64,000 nucleotides of DNA from Lachnospiraceae bacterium (GCA_009774175.1 VSNG01000005.1:62001-126000); one strand, 5' to 3'; numbered from the stretch's first letter, positions 35,393-43,653 are shown. The notes: generated by a model from the sequence alone, not told the origin. Made by a program: numbers and translations.

Positions 35393-35719
35393 CTATAACC
35401 CAAATGTACGATATAGCCATGCCCGGCTGTCTACTAACATATGAAGTATCCTTACTATGTATATAGTGTCCCCTGAAATTACATAATAAATTTTATAATT
35501 CTTATAATAATCTTTGCGGACACCTAATTCAGCAAGTATTTCATCTTCATCCAATTCATTCCGCTCAGGGAAATTTATCAAAGAATTGATTTGCTTTCTA
35601 ATGCCTTTTACTGTATTTTCGGCAGCACTGGGATTTCCCAATTCAAAAGCAATATAGTCACCTGTATTTTCTAAATCTTCTTCTGCCAAATCGGTAATTT
35701 CTATTCTATATTGCTTCAT
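35393..35719 (-). CDS. RelE/ParE-family toxin
   Basis: A 108-residue protein beginning MKQYRIEITDLAEEDLENTG, with YIAFELGNPSAAENTVKGI, RKDYYKNYKIYYVI and IYIVRILHMLVDSRAWL, the full pattern of the ParE/RelE fold (beta-hairpin after two helices, C-terminal basic strand). RelE members cleave mRNA on the ribosome and ParE members poison gyrase; the sequence does not decide which. A start nine codons upstream is possible, but ATG 35719 lies inside the end of the antitoxin gene, giving the usual 14-bp overlap. Confidence 0.88.
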   Translation of the reverse strand: MKQYRIEITDLAEEDLENTGDYIAFELGNPSAAENTVKGIRKQINSLINFPERNELDEDEILAELGVRKDYYKNYKIYYVISGDTIYIVRILHMLVDSRAWLYRTFGL

Positions 35720-35873
35720 TCTTGTACTTTTTCTCCAGCCTGTCACATACAGAGTTAAAATCTTTTGTTTTTCCTTCTTTTATCTGATCTAGTCCTGCAA
35801 GCACAAGATTACGCACTTCAACCTTTTGTTCTTCTAAGGCTATCTGATAATCCTTTTTTACTGCAACTTCCAT
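35706..35873 (-). CDS. Small antitoxin partner of the RelE/ParE toxin
   Basis: A 55-residue protein starting MEVAVKKDYQIALEEQKVEV, followed by KEGKTKDFNSVCDRLEKKYK. It is a short, helical protein with basic C-terminus and no membrane segment, located immediately before and overlapping the toxin gene, as antitoxins are. AAAGGACGG precedes ATG 35873. The family could not be named from sequence; function is assigned from position and size. Nearby palindrome GTATACTGTATA (35889-35902) may be its operator. Confidence 0.75.
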   Translation of the reverse strand: MEVAVKKDYQIALEEQKVEVRNLVLAGLDQIKEGKTKDFNSVCDRLEKKYKNEAI

Positions 35874-35944
35874 AAAATCCGTCCTTTCTAATATACAGTA
35901 TACGCAATAATGCTCAAAATATTTTCGCAACTATAATTAATTTT

Positions 35945-35973
35945 ATGATACCTTATCTCTGCTTGCATTGCAA
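35945..35973 (-). promoter_or_regulatory. Promoter of the toxin-antitoxin operon
   Basis: Minus-strand TTGCAA (35968-35973), 17 bp, TATCAT (35945-35950), about 75 bp upstream of the antitoxin start. Confidence 0.65.
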
Positions 35974-35991
35974 GATTTCTTTGATAAATTT

Positions 35992-36433
35992 TCAGTTAAT
36001 TGCATTCCCAAACTTAGCAATCTCATCATCAAACTTCTGCTCTGTAACATGAGTATAAATTTCAATCGTTGTACTGTAATGCTGGTGTCCCATCAATGCT
36101 TGCACAACTTTAGGATTCATGCCTTTCTCGAAACAGCGACTACAAAATGTATGACGTAATGCGTGTGGGTATACATCTTCAAAGATATTTGGTTTTCTTT
36201 GTTCCCTTACAGAATCAAAAGCCTCTGCCTCATTAATAGCCTTTACGACCTTCTTACACTCTTTCTCTGCATGGTATCTAAGAACAGGTGAACCCATTGA
36301 TGTAACAAATACCAAATCTGCAAATTCACCTTCACATCTATATCTTTTACCCAATTCCCTTCTAATCTTATCTTGCTTCTTTTTCTGTGCTAAGAACATT
36401 TCCTTTGCTTCACCCATAAATGGTATCTTAGTC
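35992..36433 (-). pseudogene. Tyrosine recombinase (phage/ICE-type integrase), C-terminal remnant
   Basis: Only about 147 C-terminal residues remain. They hold the second half of the catalytic domain: HALRHTFCSRCFEKGMNPKV (HxxR motif), LMGHQHYSTTIEIYTHVT (GH motif and nucleophile Tyr). The N-terminal arm-binding and core-binding domains and the first catalytic Arg are missing. The homology stops at about 36433, exactly where a truncated IS256-type transposase begins on the same strand. The formal ORF continues into the transposase DNA in another frame, which is not integrase. It is a decayed element end and should be inactive. Confidence 0.88.
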
Positions 36434-36892
36434 ACCGGACAGTGGCCGGCTGCGCCATTGTTCGATATGTTCATAAGCTTTCTTGTTGAGATTGCTTATC
36501 GTCCCGGGAGATACTTTGGTCCCCCAGAGTGCTTCCGTGATATCTTCCACCCGGCGTACGGAGACGCCGGCAAGATACATCTCGATCAGGGCTTCTTCCA
36601 CGGTGGATTCCCTGCGGCGGTAACGTTCGATGATGGCAGTTTCAAAGGGGACGCCTTTTAACTTGGGAACATTAAGTTCCACTTCCCCGGCAGTCGTCTG
36701 AAAATTCCTCTCATAATGCCCGGAACGGTAACCCTGACGGCCACTGGAACGTTCGTACTTCTGGGCGTTGACCAGTTCATCCGCTTCTTTGTCGAGCAGG
36801 GCATTGAGGGTTTCTTCCACACTGGATCGGACAAGGTCTTTCAGATCATGCTTTATTAAGTCCTCGTTTAGTTGTATAATGTTATCAGACAT
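36428..36892 (-). pseudogene. IS256/MutA-family transposase, N-terminal remnant
   Basis: The first 154 residues of a transposase that normally has about 400. MSDNIIQLNEDLIKHDLKDL, RSSGRQGYRSGHYERNF, TAGEVELNVPKLKG and EDITEALWGTKVSPGTISNLN are typical of the IS256 family. The frame ends at SRPLSGD just before the first catalytic Asp segment, where integrase sequence takes over. All DDE residues are lost. GGAGGTATAGAACC precedes the start. Confidence 0.9.
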
Positions 36893-36970
36893 GGTTCTAT
36901 ACCTCCTTTAGTAGGTTTTGTTGTGGTGACTTAATTCTACCAAACGGCTATAGACCATGTCTATTTTTTA
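36428..36970 (-). mobile_element. Truncated IS256-family insertion sequence (left end only)
   Basis: The element keeps the 5' end of its transposase and about 75 bp upstream. A palindrome ATAGACATGGTCTAT at 36950-36964 probably belongs to the terminal inverted repeat. The other end was lost in the deletion that joined the element to the integrase remnant. The exact outer border and target duplication could not be set. Confidence 0.7.
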
Positions 36971-37087
36971 TGAAATTAATTTGCGAAACTTATTATACGT
37001 CATCTTTTTGTTCCAATGCATGAATACACCAGATACACCTTTTCCGTAAAAAACTGCTACCCTCCAAAATGTAAACCATCCCGATAC

Positions 37088-37128
37088 ACAAAAAGACACC
37101 ATCGCTTACATTCCTATAAGCAATGATG
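37088..37128 (-). terminator. Strong intrinsic terminator downstream of tsf
   Basis: A 12-bp stem (CATCATTGCTTA with TAAGCGATGGTG, all paired with three G-U wobbles) around an 8-base loop is followed by TCTTTTTGTG on the minus strand. It is about 240 bp after the tsf stop and probably ends the rpsB-tsf transcript before the mobile remnants. The rest of 36970-37369 has no supported gene. Confidence 0.75.
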
Positions 37129-37199
37129 CCTTATCATTTCGTTCAAACATTTCATTTTCAATCCGTTTTTAAGTTGCAAGCAAACTTTTCATTAAGAAG

Positions 37200-37245
37200 T
37201 TGGGTAAAACATTTTACCCATTTCCGTACCCAATTTTTACCCAAA
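37200..37245. other. Right cluster of TTGGGTA repeats, possible integrase arm sites
   Basis: Plus-strand TTGGGTAAAA (37200), its inverted copy TTTTACCCA, then GTACCCAA (37226) and TTACCCAAA (37238-37246). Seen from the minus strand these are three TTGGGTA units, inverted relative to the pair at 35346-35374. They mark a possible right end of a former integrated element next to tsf. Confidence 0.35.
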
Positions 37246-37369
37246 TTATCACGATATTTTGCGATATTTTATGATAGGTTGCGATACTTTGAATTTTCTC
37301 TTAAAACCGCCTGCATGGCTTGAAAATGCTTTGTTTTCTGGTTTTGTTTCTTCCAAGAATTTTCCAATC

Positions 37370-38305
37370 TCACATTCCCATCTGCTTCGCAACCTCTTCT
37401 GCAAAGTTCTCTTCCTTCTTCTCGAGTCCCTCGCCGGTCTCAAAACGGACAAATCTCTTAACGGAAAGCTTTGCGTTGTTCTCTTTGGCAACCTGCTCGA
37501 TATACTTTGCAACCGTCTGCTTACCGTCCTCAGCCTTCACGTAAACCTGCTCCAGAAGGCATACTTCCTTAAGCTCCTTGTTCAGACGTCCGTTTACGGC
37601 ACCCTCGATCACCTTATCCGGCTTACCTGCCATCTTGGGATCGTTCTTGATCTGCTCCGCAAGAATCTCCTTCTCATGCGCCTTGTACTCCTCGGATACC
37701 TCGTCCGTGGAAACATACTTCGGATACAGAGCCGCCACCTGCATGGCAACATTGGTAAGCGCTTCCTTTACCGCATCATTGATAACATCCGTTACCGCCT
37801 CAACGATTACGCCGATTCTGCCGCCGCCGTGCACATAGGTCACCACACAGCCATCCGCCGCGCTTACTTTCTCAAATCTTCTGATGCTCAGGTTCTCACC
37901 GATCACGGCAACCTTATCCACCAGCGCATCCTTCACGGTCTTTGCTTCATCCAGATGCCACTTCTCTGCAAGAAACGCATCCAGATCCGCCGCATCAGAC
38001 TCAACCGCCTGCTTCGCAACCGCTTCCACATATGCCTGGAAATCTTCGTTTTTCGCCACGAAATCGGTCTCGGAATTTACTTCTACAACCGCAGCGGTCT
38101 TCTCATCCTTAACCGCCACACGGCAAAGACCCTCGGCAGCGATTCTTCCTGCCTTCTTCTCCGCCTTCGCCTGTCCGTTCTTTCTCAGATATTCTACCGC
38201 CGCACCCATATCGCCGTTCGTCTCGTTCAGAGCCTTCTTGCAATCCATCATGCCTGCGCCGGTCATCTCTCTTAATTCTTTTACCATTGCTGCTGTGATA
38301 GCCAT
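37370..38305 (-). CDS. tsf: Translation elongation factor Ts
   Basis: EF-Ts regenerates EF-Tu-GTP. The 311-residue protein has the UBA-like N-terminus MAITAAMVKELREMTGAGMM followed by DCKKALNE, the core TDFVAKNEDFQAYVEAVAKQ and the dimerisation domains with YVHGGGRIGVIVE. Length is normal. GGAGG stands before ATG 38305, 64 bp after rpsB. It should be followed by pyrH; instead about 13 kb of other genes intervene. Confidence 0.97.
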   Translation of the reverse strand: MAITAAMVKELREMTGAGMMDCKKALNETNGDMGAAVEYLRKNGQAKAEKKAGRIAAEGLCRVAVKDEKTAAVVEVNSETDFVAKNEDFQAYVEAVAKQAVESDAADLDAFLAEKWHLDEAKTVKDALVDKVAVIGENLSIRRFEKVSAADGCVVTYVHGGGRIGVIVEAVTDVINDAVKEALTNVAMQVAALYPKYVSTDEVSEEYKAHEKEILAEQIKNDPKMAGKPDKVIEGAVNGRLNKELKEVCLLEQVYVKAEDGKQTVAKYIEQVAKENNAKLSVKRFVRFETGEGLEKKEENFAEEVAKQMGM

Positions 38306-38368
38306 CTGTTTTTCCTCCTGAATTATCTATGCTATATCTCGTCTGACACGCGTCTTCACACTGCCGCG

Positions 38369-39115
38369 TTACGCCTCGTCTGCTTCCTCAACCTTTTCCA
38401 TCTCCGCCTCGGACGCATACTCGTCAGCTTCTGCACCCTGGTTGGCCTCAACAACCGCGTCAGCCATCTTGGATACAATCAGCTTAACCGCACGAATCGC
38501 ATCGTCGTTTCCGGGGATGATATAGTCAAGCTCCTCGGGATCACAGTTTGTATCGCCGATACCGATCAGGGTAATGCCCAGCGTGTGAGCCTCCTGTACA
38601 CAGATTTTCTCCTTCTTGGGATCTACCACAAAGATACAGTCAGGTGTTCTGGTCATCTCCTTGATACCGCCAAGGTTCTTCTCCAGCTTCTCCCACTCTT
38701 TTTTAATCTTGATAACCTCTTTCTTGGGAAGCACCTCAAAAGTGCCGTCCTCCGCCATTCTCTCGATAGCTTTCAATCTCTCGATTCTGGAACGGATTGT
38801 CTTAAAGTTGGTGAGCATGCCGCCCAGCCATCTCTCATTTACATAGTACATTCCGCAGCGCTCAGCCTCTGTCTTAACCGCATCCTGCGCCTGCTTCTTG
38901 GTTCCTACAAAGAGGATTGTGCCACCCTGTGCCACCACATCGAACACTGCCTTGTAAGCCTCGTCCACCTTACCTACGGACTTTTGCAGGTCAATAATAT
39001 GAATGCCGTTTCTCTCCGTGAAGATATAGGGAGCCATCTTAGGGTTCCATCTTCTGGTCTGGTGTCCGAAGTGAACGCCTGCCTCCAGTAACTGTTTCAT
39101 TGAAATAACGCTCAT
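38369..39115 (-). CDS. rpsB: 30S ribosomal protein S2
   Basis: S2 is a late-assembling 30S protein needed for S1 binding. The 248-residue protein shows MSVISMKQLLEAGVHFGHQT, RRWNPKMAPYIFTERNGIHI, TILFVGTKKQAQDAV, LTNFKTIRSRI and PGNDDAIRAVKLI. A short acidic tail (EADEYASEAEMEKVEEADEA) is added. ATG 39115 has GGAGG before it; upstream in-frame codons run through the leader. It is transcribed from a promoter 130 bp upstream. Confidence 0.97.
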   Translation of the reverse strand: MSVISMKQLLEAGVHFGHQTRRWNPKMAPYIFTERNGIHIIDLQKSVGKVDEAYKAVFDVVAQGGTILFVGTKKQAQDAVKTEAERCGMYYVNERWLGGMLTNFKTIRSRIERLKAIERMAEDGTFEVLPKKEVIKIKKEWEKLEKNLGGIKEMTRTPDCIFVVDPKKEKICVQEAHTLGITLIGIGDTNCDPEELDYIIPGNDDAIRAVKLIVSKMADAVVEANQGAEADEYASEAEMEKVEEADEA

Positions 39116-39242
39116 GATTCTACCTCCATTTGGTTGTCTGCCATATATCTTGCGCCTCCCTGCCACCCTTTTCTTACGGGCACCGGCATGGGCTGGATAT
39201 ATGTGATTGATTGGATATTATGTGCCTTGCGCACACTTAGAT

Positions 39243-39271
39243 ACTATAACATAAAAGAATCACCCGTGCAA
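39243..39271 (-). promoter_or_regulatory. Sigma-A promoter of rpsB-tsf
   Basis: Minus-strand TTGCAC (39266-39271), 17 bp, TATAGT (39243-39248). The -35 directly abuts the chemoreceptor stop codon at 39272. The resulting leader is about 120 bases and includes a short GTGTGC/GGCACA hairpin, possibly used for S2 feedback control; that last point is a guess. Confidence 0.8.
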
Positions 39272-41356
39272 TCAGTTTTTGAACATCTCCACGATATTCT
39301 TTAATTTAACCACATTTTCCGAATTGGTTTCCACCAGCTCCGCGTTGCCTTCCACAAGCTGGGACACATCCTCCGTCTTCTGGGCGATGCTGCTGATATT
39401 GTCCGCCGCCTCCCCTACCGTAAGGGTAATGTTGTTGACCGAATCGGCGATTTCCACAATGGCGTTTAACAGCGTATCCACTTCATTGCCAATGGTCTTC
39501 ATATTTGCCTCAAAGTTGGAAGCGTCCTGCGTGTATTTCTCCGCTACGCCCATAAAATCGCTGTAGTCCTTAAGCACAGTCTGTTCCAGGAAGGAAAGCG
39601 TCTCCTGCAAACAGGATTCCATGTTCTCAACAGCCCGGTTCACCTCTGTGGTAATGCCGTTAATGTTGCTTACCGTAGAGGACGTCTGGGAAGCCAGTCC
39701 GCCGATCTCATCGGCAACCACCGCAAAGCCTCTGCCTGCCTCTCCGGCTCTGGCCGCCTCAATCGAGGCATTTAAAGCCAGCAGATTCGTCTGTCCGGAA
39801 ATATCAAGAATGGACTGGGTCAGCTGATTGATCTTCTCCACCGCCCGCGCCTGCTCCATGGCCTGCGCGCTCTTCTCCTGCACGCCGCGGTACATCTGCG
39901 TAGTTTTGTTCTGCGCCTCGCCGGTTGTATTTTTCAGATCGTCGGCTCGCTGTTTGCTCTCCAGAGAAGCCCGCTCGCCATCCTTGGAATTGTCGCGGAT
40001 AACCTGCGCCCTCTCCCGAATCTGATTGACTGTATTGTTGACCGTCTCCATAGCCGCCGCCGTCTCTTCCATGGCCGCCGCAAGTCCCTGTGTCATCTCC
40101 GAATTTTCCCCGCTCATACCCTGTACTTTTTCTGTGGTATTCGCAATCTTCAAAAGGGTCTCGTCCAGATCGGAATAGGTTCTCTGAATATCCGCTACCA
40201 TGGAGCGCAGGCTTGCCCTCATCTCCCTGAGGGAATTGGCCATATTGCCGCTCTCGTCATGTCGTTTACAGAGTCTGTCGCTATTGGCGTTCTTGGCAAA
40301 ATTAAACCTTGCCGTTTTGGACACGATGTCGTTTATCTGCGTGATGGGCTTTGTGATCGCCATACCCATAATCGTACCGATCACAATCGCAATCGCAACC
40401 GCAACCAGCATACCGATCAAAATCAGCATGGTGATATGGCTTGCCGCGCTCTTCATCTCCGATTCCGGCGCTGTCAGCACATAACGCATCCCGTTTGTGA
40501 GCGTTTTATAACACATGTCTTTTTCTATACCCTGATAGGTATAATTGACAGTCTGTCCCTCCATCGCGGGATCGGCCAACGCGCTTGTCATGGCGTCGGA
40601 ATCCTCAAGTCCGGAGAGGGCTGTTCCCGCTTCAATTGATTTATGGTAGGAAATATTGCCCTTTCCGTCTGTCAGGAAGGCAAAACCGGTCTCAAACACC
40701 GTGGCATTATCAACGGTAGCCGTAAATTTTTCAAAATCAATATCCATGCCGATGATGCCGATGGACTCGCCATTTATGACGATAGGAATTACATAGGAAA
40801 CCATATAGACATTAATATTGGAGTTTAAATAAGGATCCATCCAGGTCGGTTTCCCGTTTTGCACGGGTATGTAATACCAGCCCACATGCTCCAGATCGTC
40901 GGGCGAATACATGGAAAAATCTGTGGGAACAAGCGCTTCAAACTTTTCAGCATCACTGCTCCTGCTCCAGAAGACACCACTGTCAGGCTCCGTAAACTCA
41001 GGGTTATAACGAATGTACGCCGTCAGCGCCCCTTCCGTATTGCCGCCCACCTCATAGAGCATCTCATTCATGACGGCGGTAAAGTTATCTACATAAGCCT
41101 TGCTGGTCTTAAACGCCTCCACATCCGTAAGCTGCTGCAGAGCAACGTTGTACGCCGTGTTGACGGACTGCTCCACCCTGCTCATCTGGGCGTTTAATGC
41201 CGATGCCTGATTGGCGCAGGCATACTGCATTTCCTTCTGAGAATCCGCATATACCGTCCTGCTGGAATTGACAATGCTTACCCCGCCGCATATGAGGGAG
41301 GATAAAAGCGTACATACAATTACCGTCACCAAAATTCTCGCCTTAATTGATCTCAT
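39272..41356 (-). CDS. Methyl-accepting chemotaxis protein with dCache-type sensor
   Basis: A 694-residue transmembrane receptor. Helix 1 spans about 7-29. A periplasm-side sensor of about 270 residues with the dCache features WYYIPVQNGKPTWMDPYLN and VSYVIPIVINGESIGIIGMDIDF follows. Helix 2 is near 305-328, followed by HAMP (TKPITQINDIVSKT). The cytoplasmic signalling domain has the invariant hairpin tip ISGQTNLLALNASIEAARAGEAGRGFAVVADEI (given here for position, about 515-550). It is the last gene of the fla/che operon, 24 bp after a YceG-like gene, and should report to the CheA/CheW pair of the same operon. Its ligand is unknown; dCache receptors often bind amino acids. Confidence 0.95.
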   Translation of the reverse strand: MRSIKARILVTVIVCTLLSSLICGGVSIVNSSRTVYADSQKEMQYACANQASALNAQMSRVEQSVNTAYNVALQQLTDVEAFKTSKAYVDNFTAVMNEMLYEVGGNTEGALTAYIRYNPEFTEPDSGVFWSRSSDAEKFEALVPTDFSMYSPDDLEHVGWYYIPVQNGKPTWMDPYLNSNINVYMVSYVIPIVINGESIGIIGMDIDFEKFTATVDNATVFETGFAFLTDGKGNISYHKSIEAGTALSGLEDSDAMTSALADPAMEGQTVNYTYQGIEKDMCYKTLTNGMRYVLTAPESEMKSAASHITMLILIGMLVAVAIAIVIGTIMGMAITKPITQINDIVSKTARFNFAKNANSDRLCKRHDESGNMANSLREMRASLRSMVADIQRTYSDLDETLLKIANTTEKVQGMSGENSEMTQGLAAAMEETAAAMETVNNTVNQIRERAQVIRDNSKDGERASLESKQRADDLKNTTGEAQNKTTQMYRGVQEKSAQAMEQARAVEKINQLTQSILDISGQTNLLALNASIEAARAGEAGRGFAVVADEIGGLASQTSSTVSNINGITTEVNRAVENMESCLQETLSFLEQTVLKDYSDFMGVAEKYTQDASNFEANMKTIGNEVDTLLNAIVEIADSVNNITLTVGEAADNISSIAQKTEDVSQLVEGNAELVETNSENVVKLKNIVEMFKN

Positions 41357-41380
41357 AATGTCTCTCCTTTTTTAGTCTGT

Positions 41381-42148
41381 CTATTTCTGGCCCGTCACAA
41401 TCCTTGCAATCTGCTCATCAGTTGCATTGGCAGGAATATGGAAAGTGCCGGTTCTGAGCTTCTTATCGTAGCCGTGTTCACACAGATAGGTGTCAAAGGA
41501 AGCTGCCGACGCCACAACGCCTGCCTGCTCCAGCTTTTTTGCCACCGTGTAGGAACCGTCGCCACTGGCGATTGTCACATTCTTTGTTCCAGCATTTGCA
41601 GATGCAGCGTCGCTGCCCTCCTGCGCCTTGTCAGATTCGGCATTGCTTTCCTTTATCCTGTCATCCAGAGACTTTACAACATCATCCTGCTTTGTCATCT
41701 CGTTGGTATCCGGCTTCGGCGAGGCTGCAGTGGGCGCCGTCCCGGCAGTTGGTTTTTCCGTATCAGACTTTTGGTTCTGTATAGGCTCCGGCGTATCCAC
41801 CACAGGCTTCTGTTCTGCCTGTGCCGTATCTGTTTCTCCGTCCGGGCTGTCCTGCCCTTCCTTCTCCCTTGCAGACGCCTCCGCTTCCGCCTTCACCGCC
41901 ACATCCTTCTTTACAGGCTGTTCGGCCTCACCGGTATTTATATTTGCTCCATCCGGCTCCTTTTCCTCTTCCACAGAGGGTTCCAGCAGCCGGGTATCCT
42001 CCGTCATGCCAAGCTCTCTGGCTCTGGCAATTACCTCATCGTCGGTCATTTCACTCGTTTTTCCGCCGCCGGACAGGGCGATCCCCATGATAACCGCCGT
42101 CACAATAATTCCAAGGCCAAGACCCCGAAAATAATATTTTTTCTCCAT
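41381..42148 (-). CDS. Single-pass membrane protein with YceG/MltG-like LysM subdomain only
   Basis: A 255-residue protein: one N-terminal helix (GLGLGIIVTAVIMGIALSG), a short conserved segment SEMTDDEVIARARELGM, about 130 residues of Glu/Lys/Thr/Pro-rich linker, and a C-terminal domain of about 60 residues (SGDGSYTVAKKLEQAGVV, then YLCEHGYDKKLRTGTFHIP and ATDEQIARIVTG). The last part resembles the LysM-like subdomain of the endolytic transglycosylase MltG, but the catalytic YceG domain is absent. It could bind peptidoglycan near the flagellar base; this is inference. It follows the SwrB-like gene by one base. Confidence 0.7.
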   Translation of the reverse strand: MEKKYYFRGLGLGIIVTAVIMGIALSGGGKTSEMTDDEVIARARELGMTEDTRLLEPSVEEEKEPDGANINTGEAEQPVKKDVAVKAEAEASAREKEGQDSPDGETDTAQAEQKPVVDTPEPIQNQKSDTEKPTAGTAPTAASPKPDTNEMTKQDDVVKSLDDRIKESNAESDKAQEGSDAASANAGTKNVTIASGDGSYTVAKKLEQAGVVASAASFDTYLCEHGYDKKLRTGTFHIPANATDEQIARIVTGQK

Positions 42149-42149
42149 A

Positions 42150-43295
42150 TTATACGCCCTCGAACAGATCTATCACCAGTTTGACCTCTCCAAGACCAAG
42201 GCCAAGCTCCTTGGCTATCGCCATATTGGACTTGCCCGCCTTGTGAAGTTCCAGAATTCTTTCATTACTATTACGCCCGTTATCTTTTCCTTTGGCAAAT
42301 CGGATATCTACTCCGCGGGGTTCTTCAGCCACAGGCACAGCGTTTCTGCGGGCATCAAATCCCCTGCCGCCCTCCGGCTCCCGGTTCCCGAAAATACCGA
42401 GCTGTGCAAAAGCGGCGCTGGTGGAAAGCTCCTGTTCTCCGGCCACATAATCCACCTCGGGTTCATGGATAATCTCAACCCGTTTCGGACGTATCGGCTG
42501 AAAATCAGCCTCCTCCTCGTCATCTGCCGTCTCCTCAACGTTCTGAACGGGTTCGGGCTCGGGAATGGACACTGCCTCCCGTTCAGGCTCCGGCCTGGAA
42601 ATCCGTTCCCATTCGGGTTCTGACAAGGCCACTTCCTCCACGGCTTCTTCTGCTTCTGATTCCCGCACCACATCCTGCGAGTATGCACTCGCGCTGTGAA
42701 TGGACCAGAGATCGGTTCTGGTATCCTCTACCGCGCCCATCACGGATTCCACGGCTTCCTGTACCGCCTCCTGTGCCTCTCTGGCGGAAAGCTCCGCATT
42801 GTGAATCCGAAGCAGCGCGCCTTCCGCCGCGCTTTCGGCTTCCTTCGCCTTTTTTGCCGTCTCACCGGCAGTAATCTCCGCATCCCGTACGGTCTGCCGT
42901 ATTTCTTCCGCGACCTGATTTGCTTCTCCGATACAGGTCATCAGCGTTTCATGCTTGTCGCTCAGCATATCATAAAGGAAGGTTACTTCCTTATGGTTTT
43001 TGTTGATCTCTTCCAGCACCGTATCCGAATATTCATTTACCGCCATGATTTTTTCATTTGCGACACGCTCCATGGCACGCTCTGTCTTCTCTATCGAGTA
43101 GCCGATCGTTTCATCCACAATATCGGAAACCTTTTCTCTGACAGTCTCCGTCTCTCCCTCCACCATCTTCCTGATCTCGGCTTCGCTGATCAGCTGTACT
43201 TCTCCATCCACGTCCTTCTTTCCTGCCGGCAGTAAATACCCCAACAGGAATATCCCTGCACCAATGATAATCAGAACGATTTCTATCACACTCAT
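42150..43295 (-). CDS. SwrB-like (DUF6115) bitopic membrane protein
   Basis: A 381-residue protein with an N-terminal helix (IEIVLIIIGAGIFLLGYLL), a long coiled-coil segment (about 40-200, with AEITAGETAKKAKEAESAAEG), an acidic Pro/Glu-rich stretch, and a C-terminal helix-turn-helix-like tail ERILELHKAGKSNMAIAKEL followed by GLGLGEVKLVIDLFEG. Both this layout and the position between sigD and rpsB match B. subtilis SwrB (YlxL), which promotes flagellar export apparatus maturation. It is more than twice the length of SwrB because of the coiled coil. Homology is judged from the tail motif and gene order. Confidence 0.72.
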   Translation of the reverse strand: MSVIEIVLIIIGAGIFLLGYLLPAGKKDVDGEVQLISEAEIRKMVEGETETVREKVSDIVDETIGYSIEKTERAMERVANEKIMAVNEYSDTVLEEINKNHKEVTFLYDMLSDKHETLMTCIGEANQVAEEIRQTVRDAEITAGETAKKAKEAESAAEGALLRIHNAELSAREAQEAVQEAVESVMGAVEDTRTDLWSIHSASAYSQDVVRESEAEEAVEEVALSEPEWERISRPEPEREAVSIPEPEPVQNVEETADDEEEADFQPIRPKRVEIIHEPEVDYVAGEQELSTSAAFAQLGIFGNREPEGGRGFDARRNAVPVAEEPRGVDIRFAKGKDNGRNSNERILELHKAGKSNMAIAKELGLGLGEVKLVIDLFEGV

Positions 43296-43335
43296 GCTTC
43301 TCCCTTTCGTCATTCGGTTTTATTCTTACCGAACT

Positions 43336-43653
43336 CTATCCCATAGTATCAAAGGTACTCACGCCCTTCAACAGCACTTTGCCGTCGGGCTCCTGTTTTT
43401 TCTGCTTTCTGCCCCGGCCGCCGTCCCCGTAGTACTCGTTACTTCCCTTTTCTTTGGCGTCAAATTTTTTCTGGCGGTTTTCCGCATTTTCCCTCTGGTT
43501 GACCCGCTGCGTCTGTTTTTCCACCTGCCTGGTCATCTGCTGTCCGAAGTTGCTCTGATCCACCAGTCCCTTCGTGTCTTCATTATGTTTGACCGTAGTA
43601 AAATCCTGAGCCCTCGTAATCTGTCCCTGCATTTCCACAAAACCTATCGCCAT
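43336..43653 (-). CDS. Small hypothetical protein of the flagellar operon
   Basis: A soluble 105-residue protein, MAIGFVEMQGQITRAQDFTT with VKHNEDTKGLVDQSN, then a highly charged region rich in Gln, Arg, Lys and Glu (KQTQRVNQRENAENRQKKFD). I do not recognise a domain. GGAGG stands five bases before ATG 43653. It lies in the same strand and unit as the DUF342 and SwrB-like genes, so a link to flagella is suggested only by position. Confidence 0.7.
   Translation of the reverse strand: MAIGFVEMQGQITRAQDFTTVKHNEDTKGLVDQSNFGQQMTRQVEKQTQRVNQRENAENRQKKFDAKEKGSNEYYGDGGRGRKQKKQEPDGKVLLKGVSTFDTMG

Noticed and set aside
36893..37369. N-terminal half of the integrase beyond the IS remnant
   Set aside because: No frame in this AT-rich stretch continues the integrase; only repeats and a terminator are visible.
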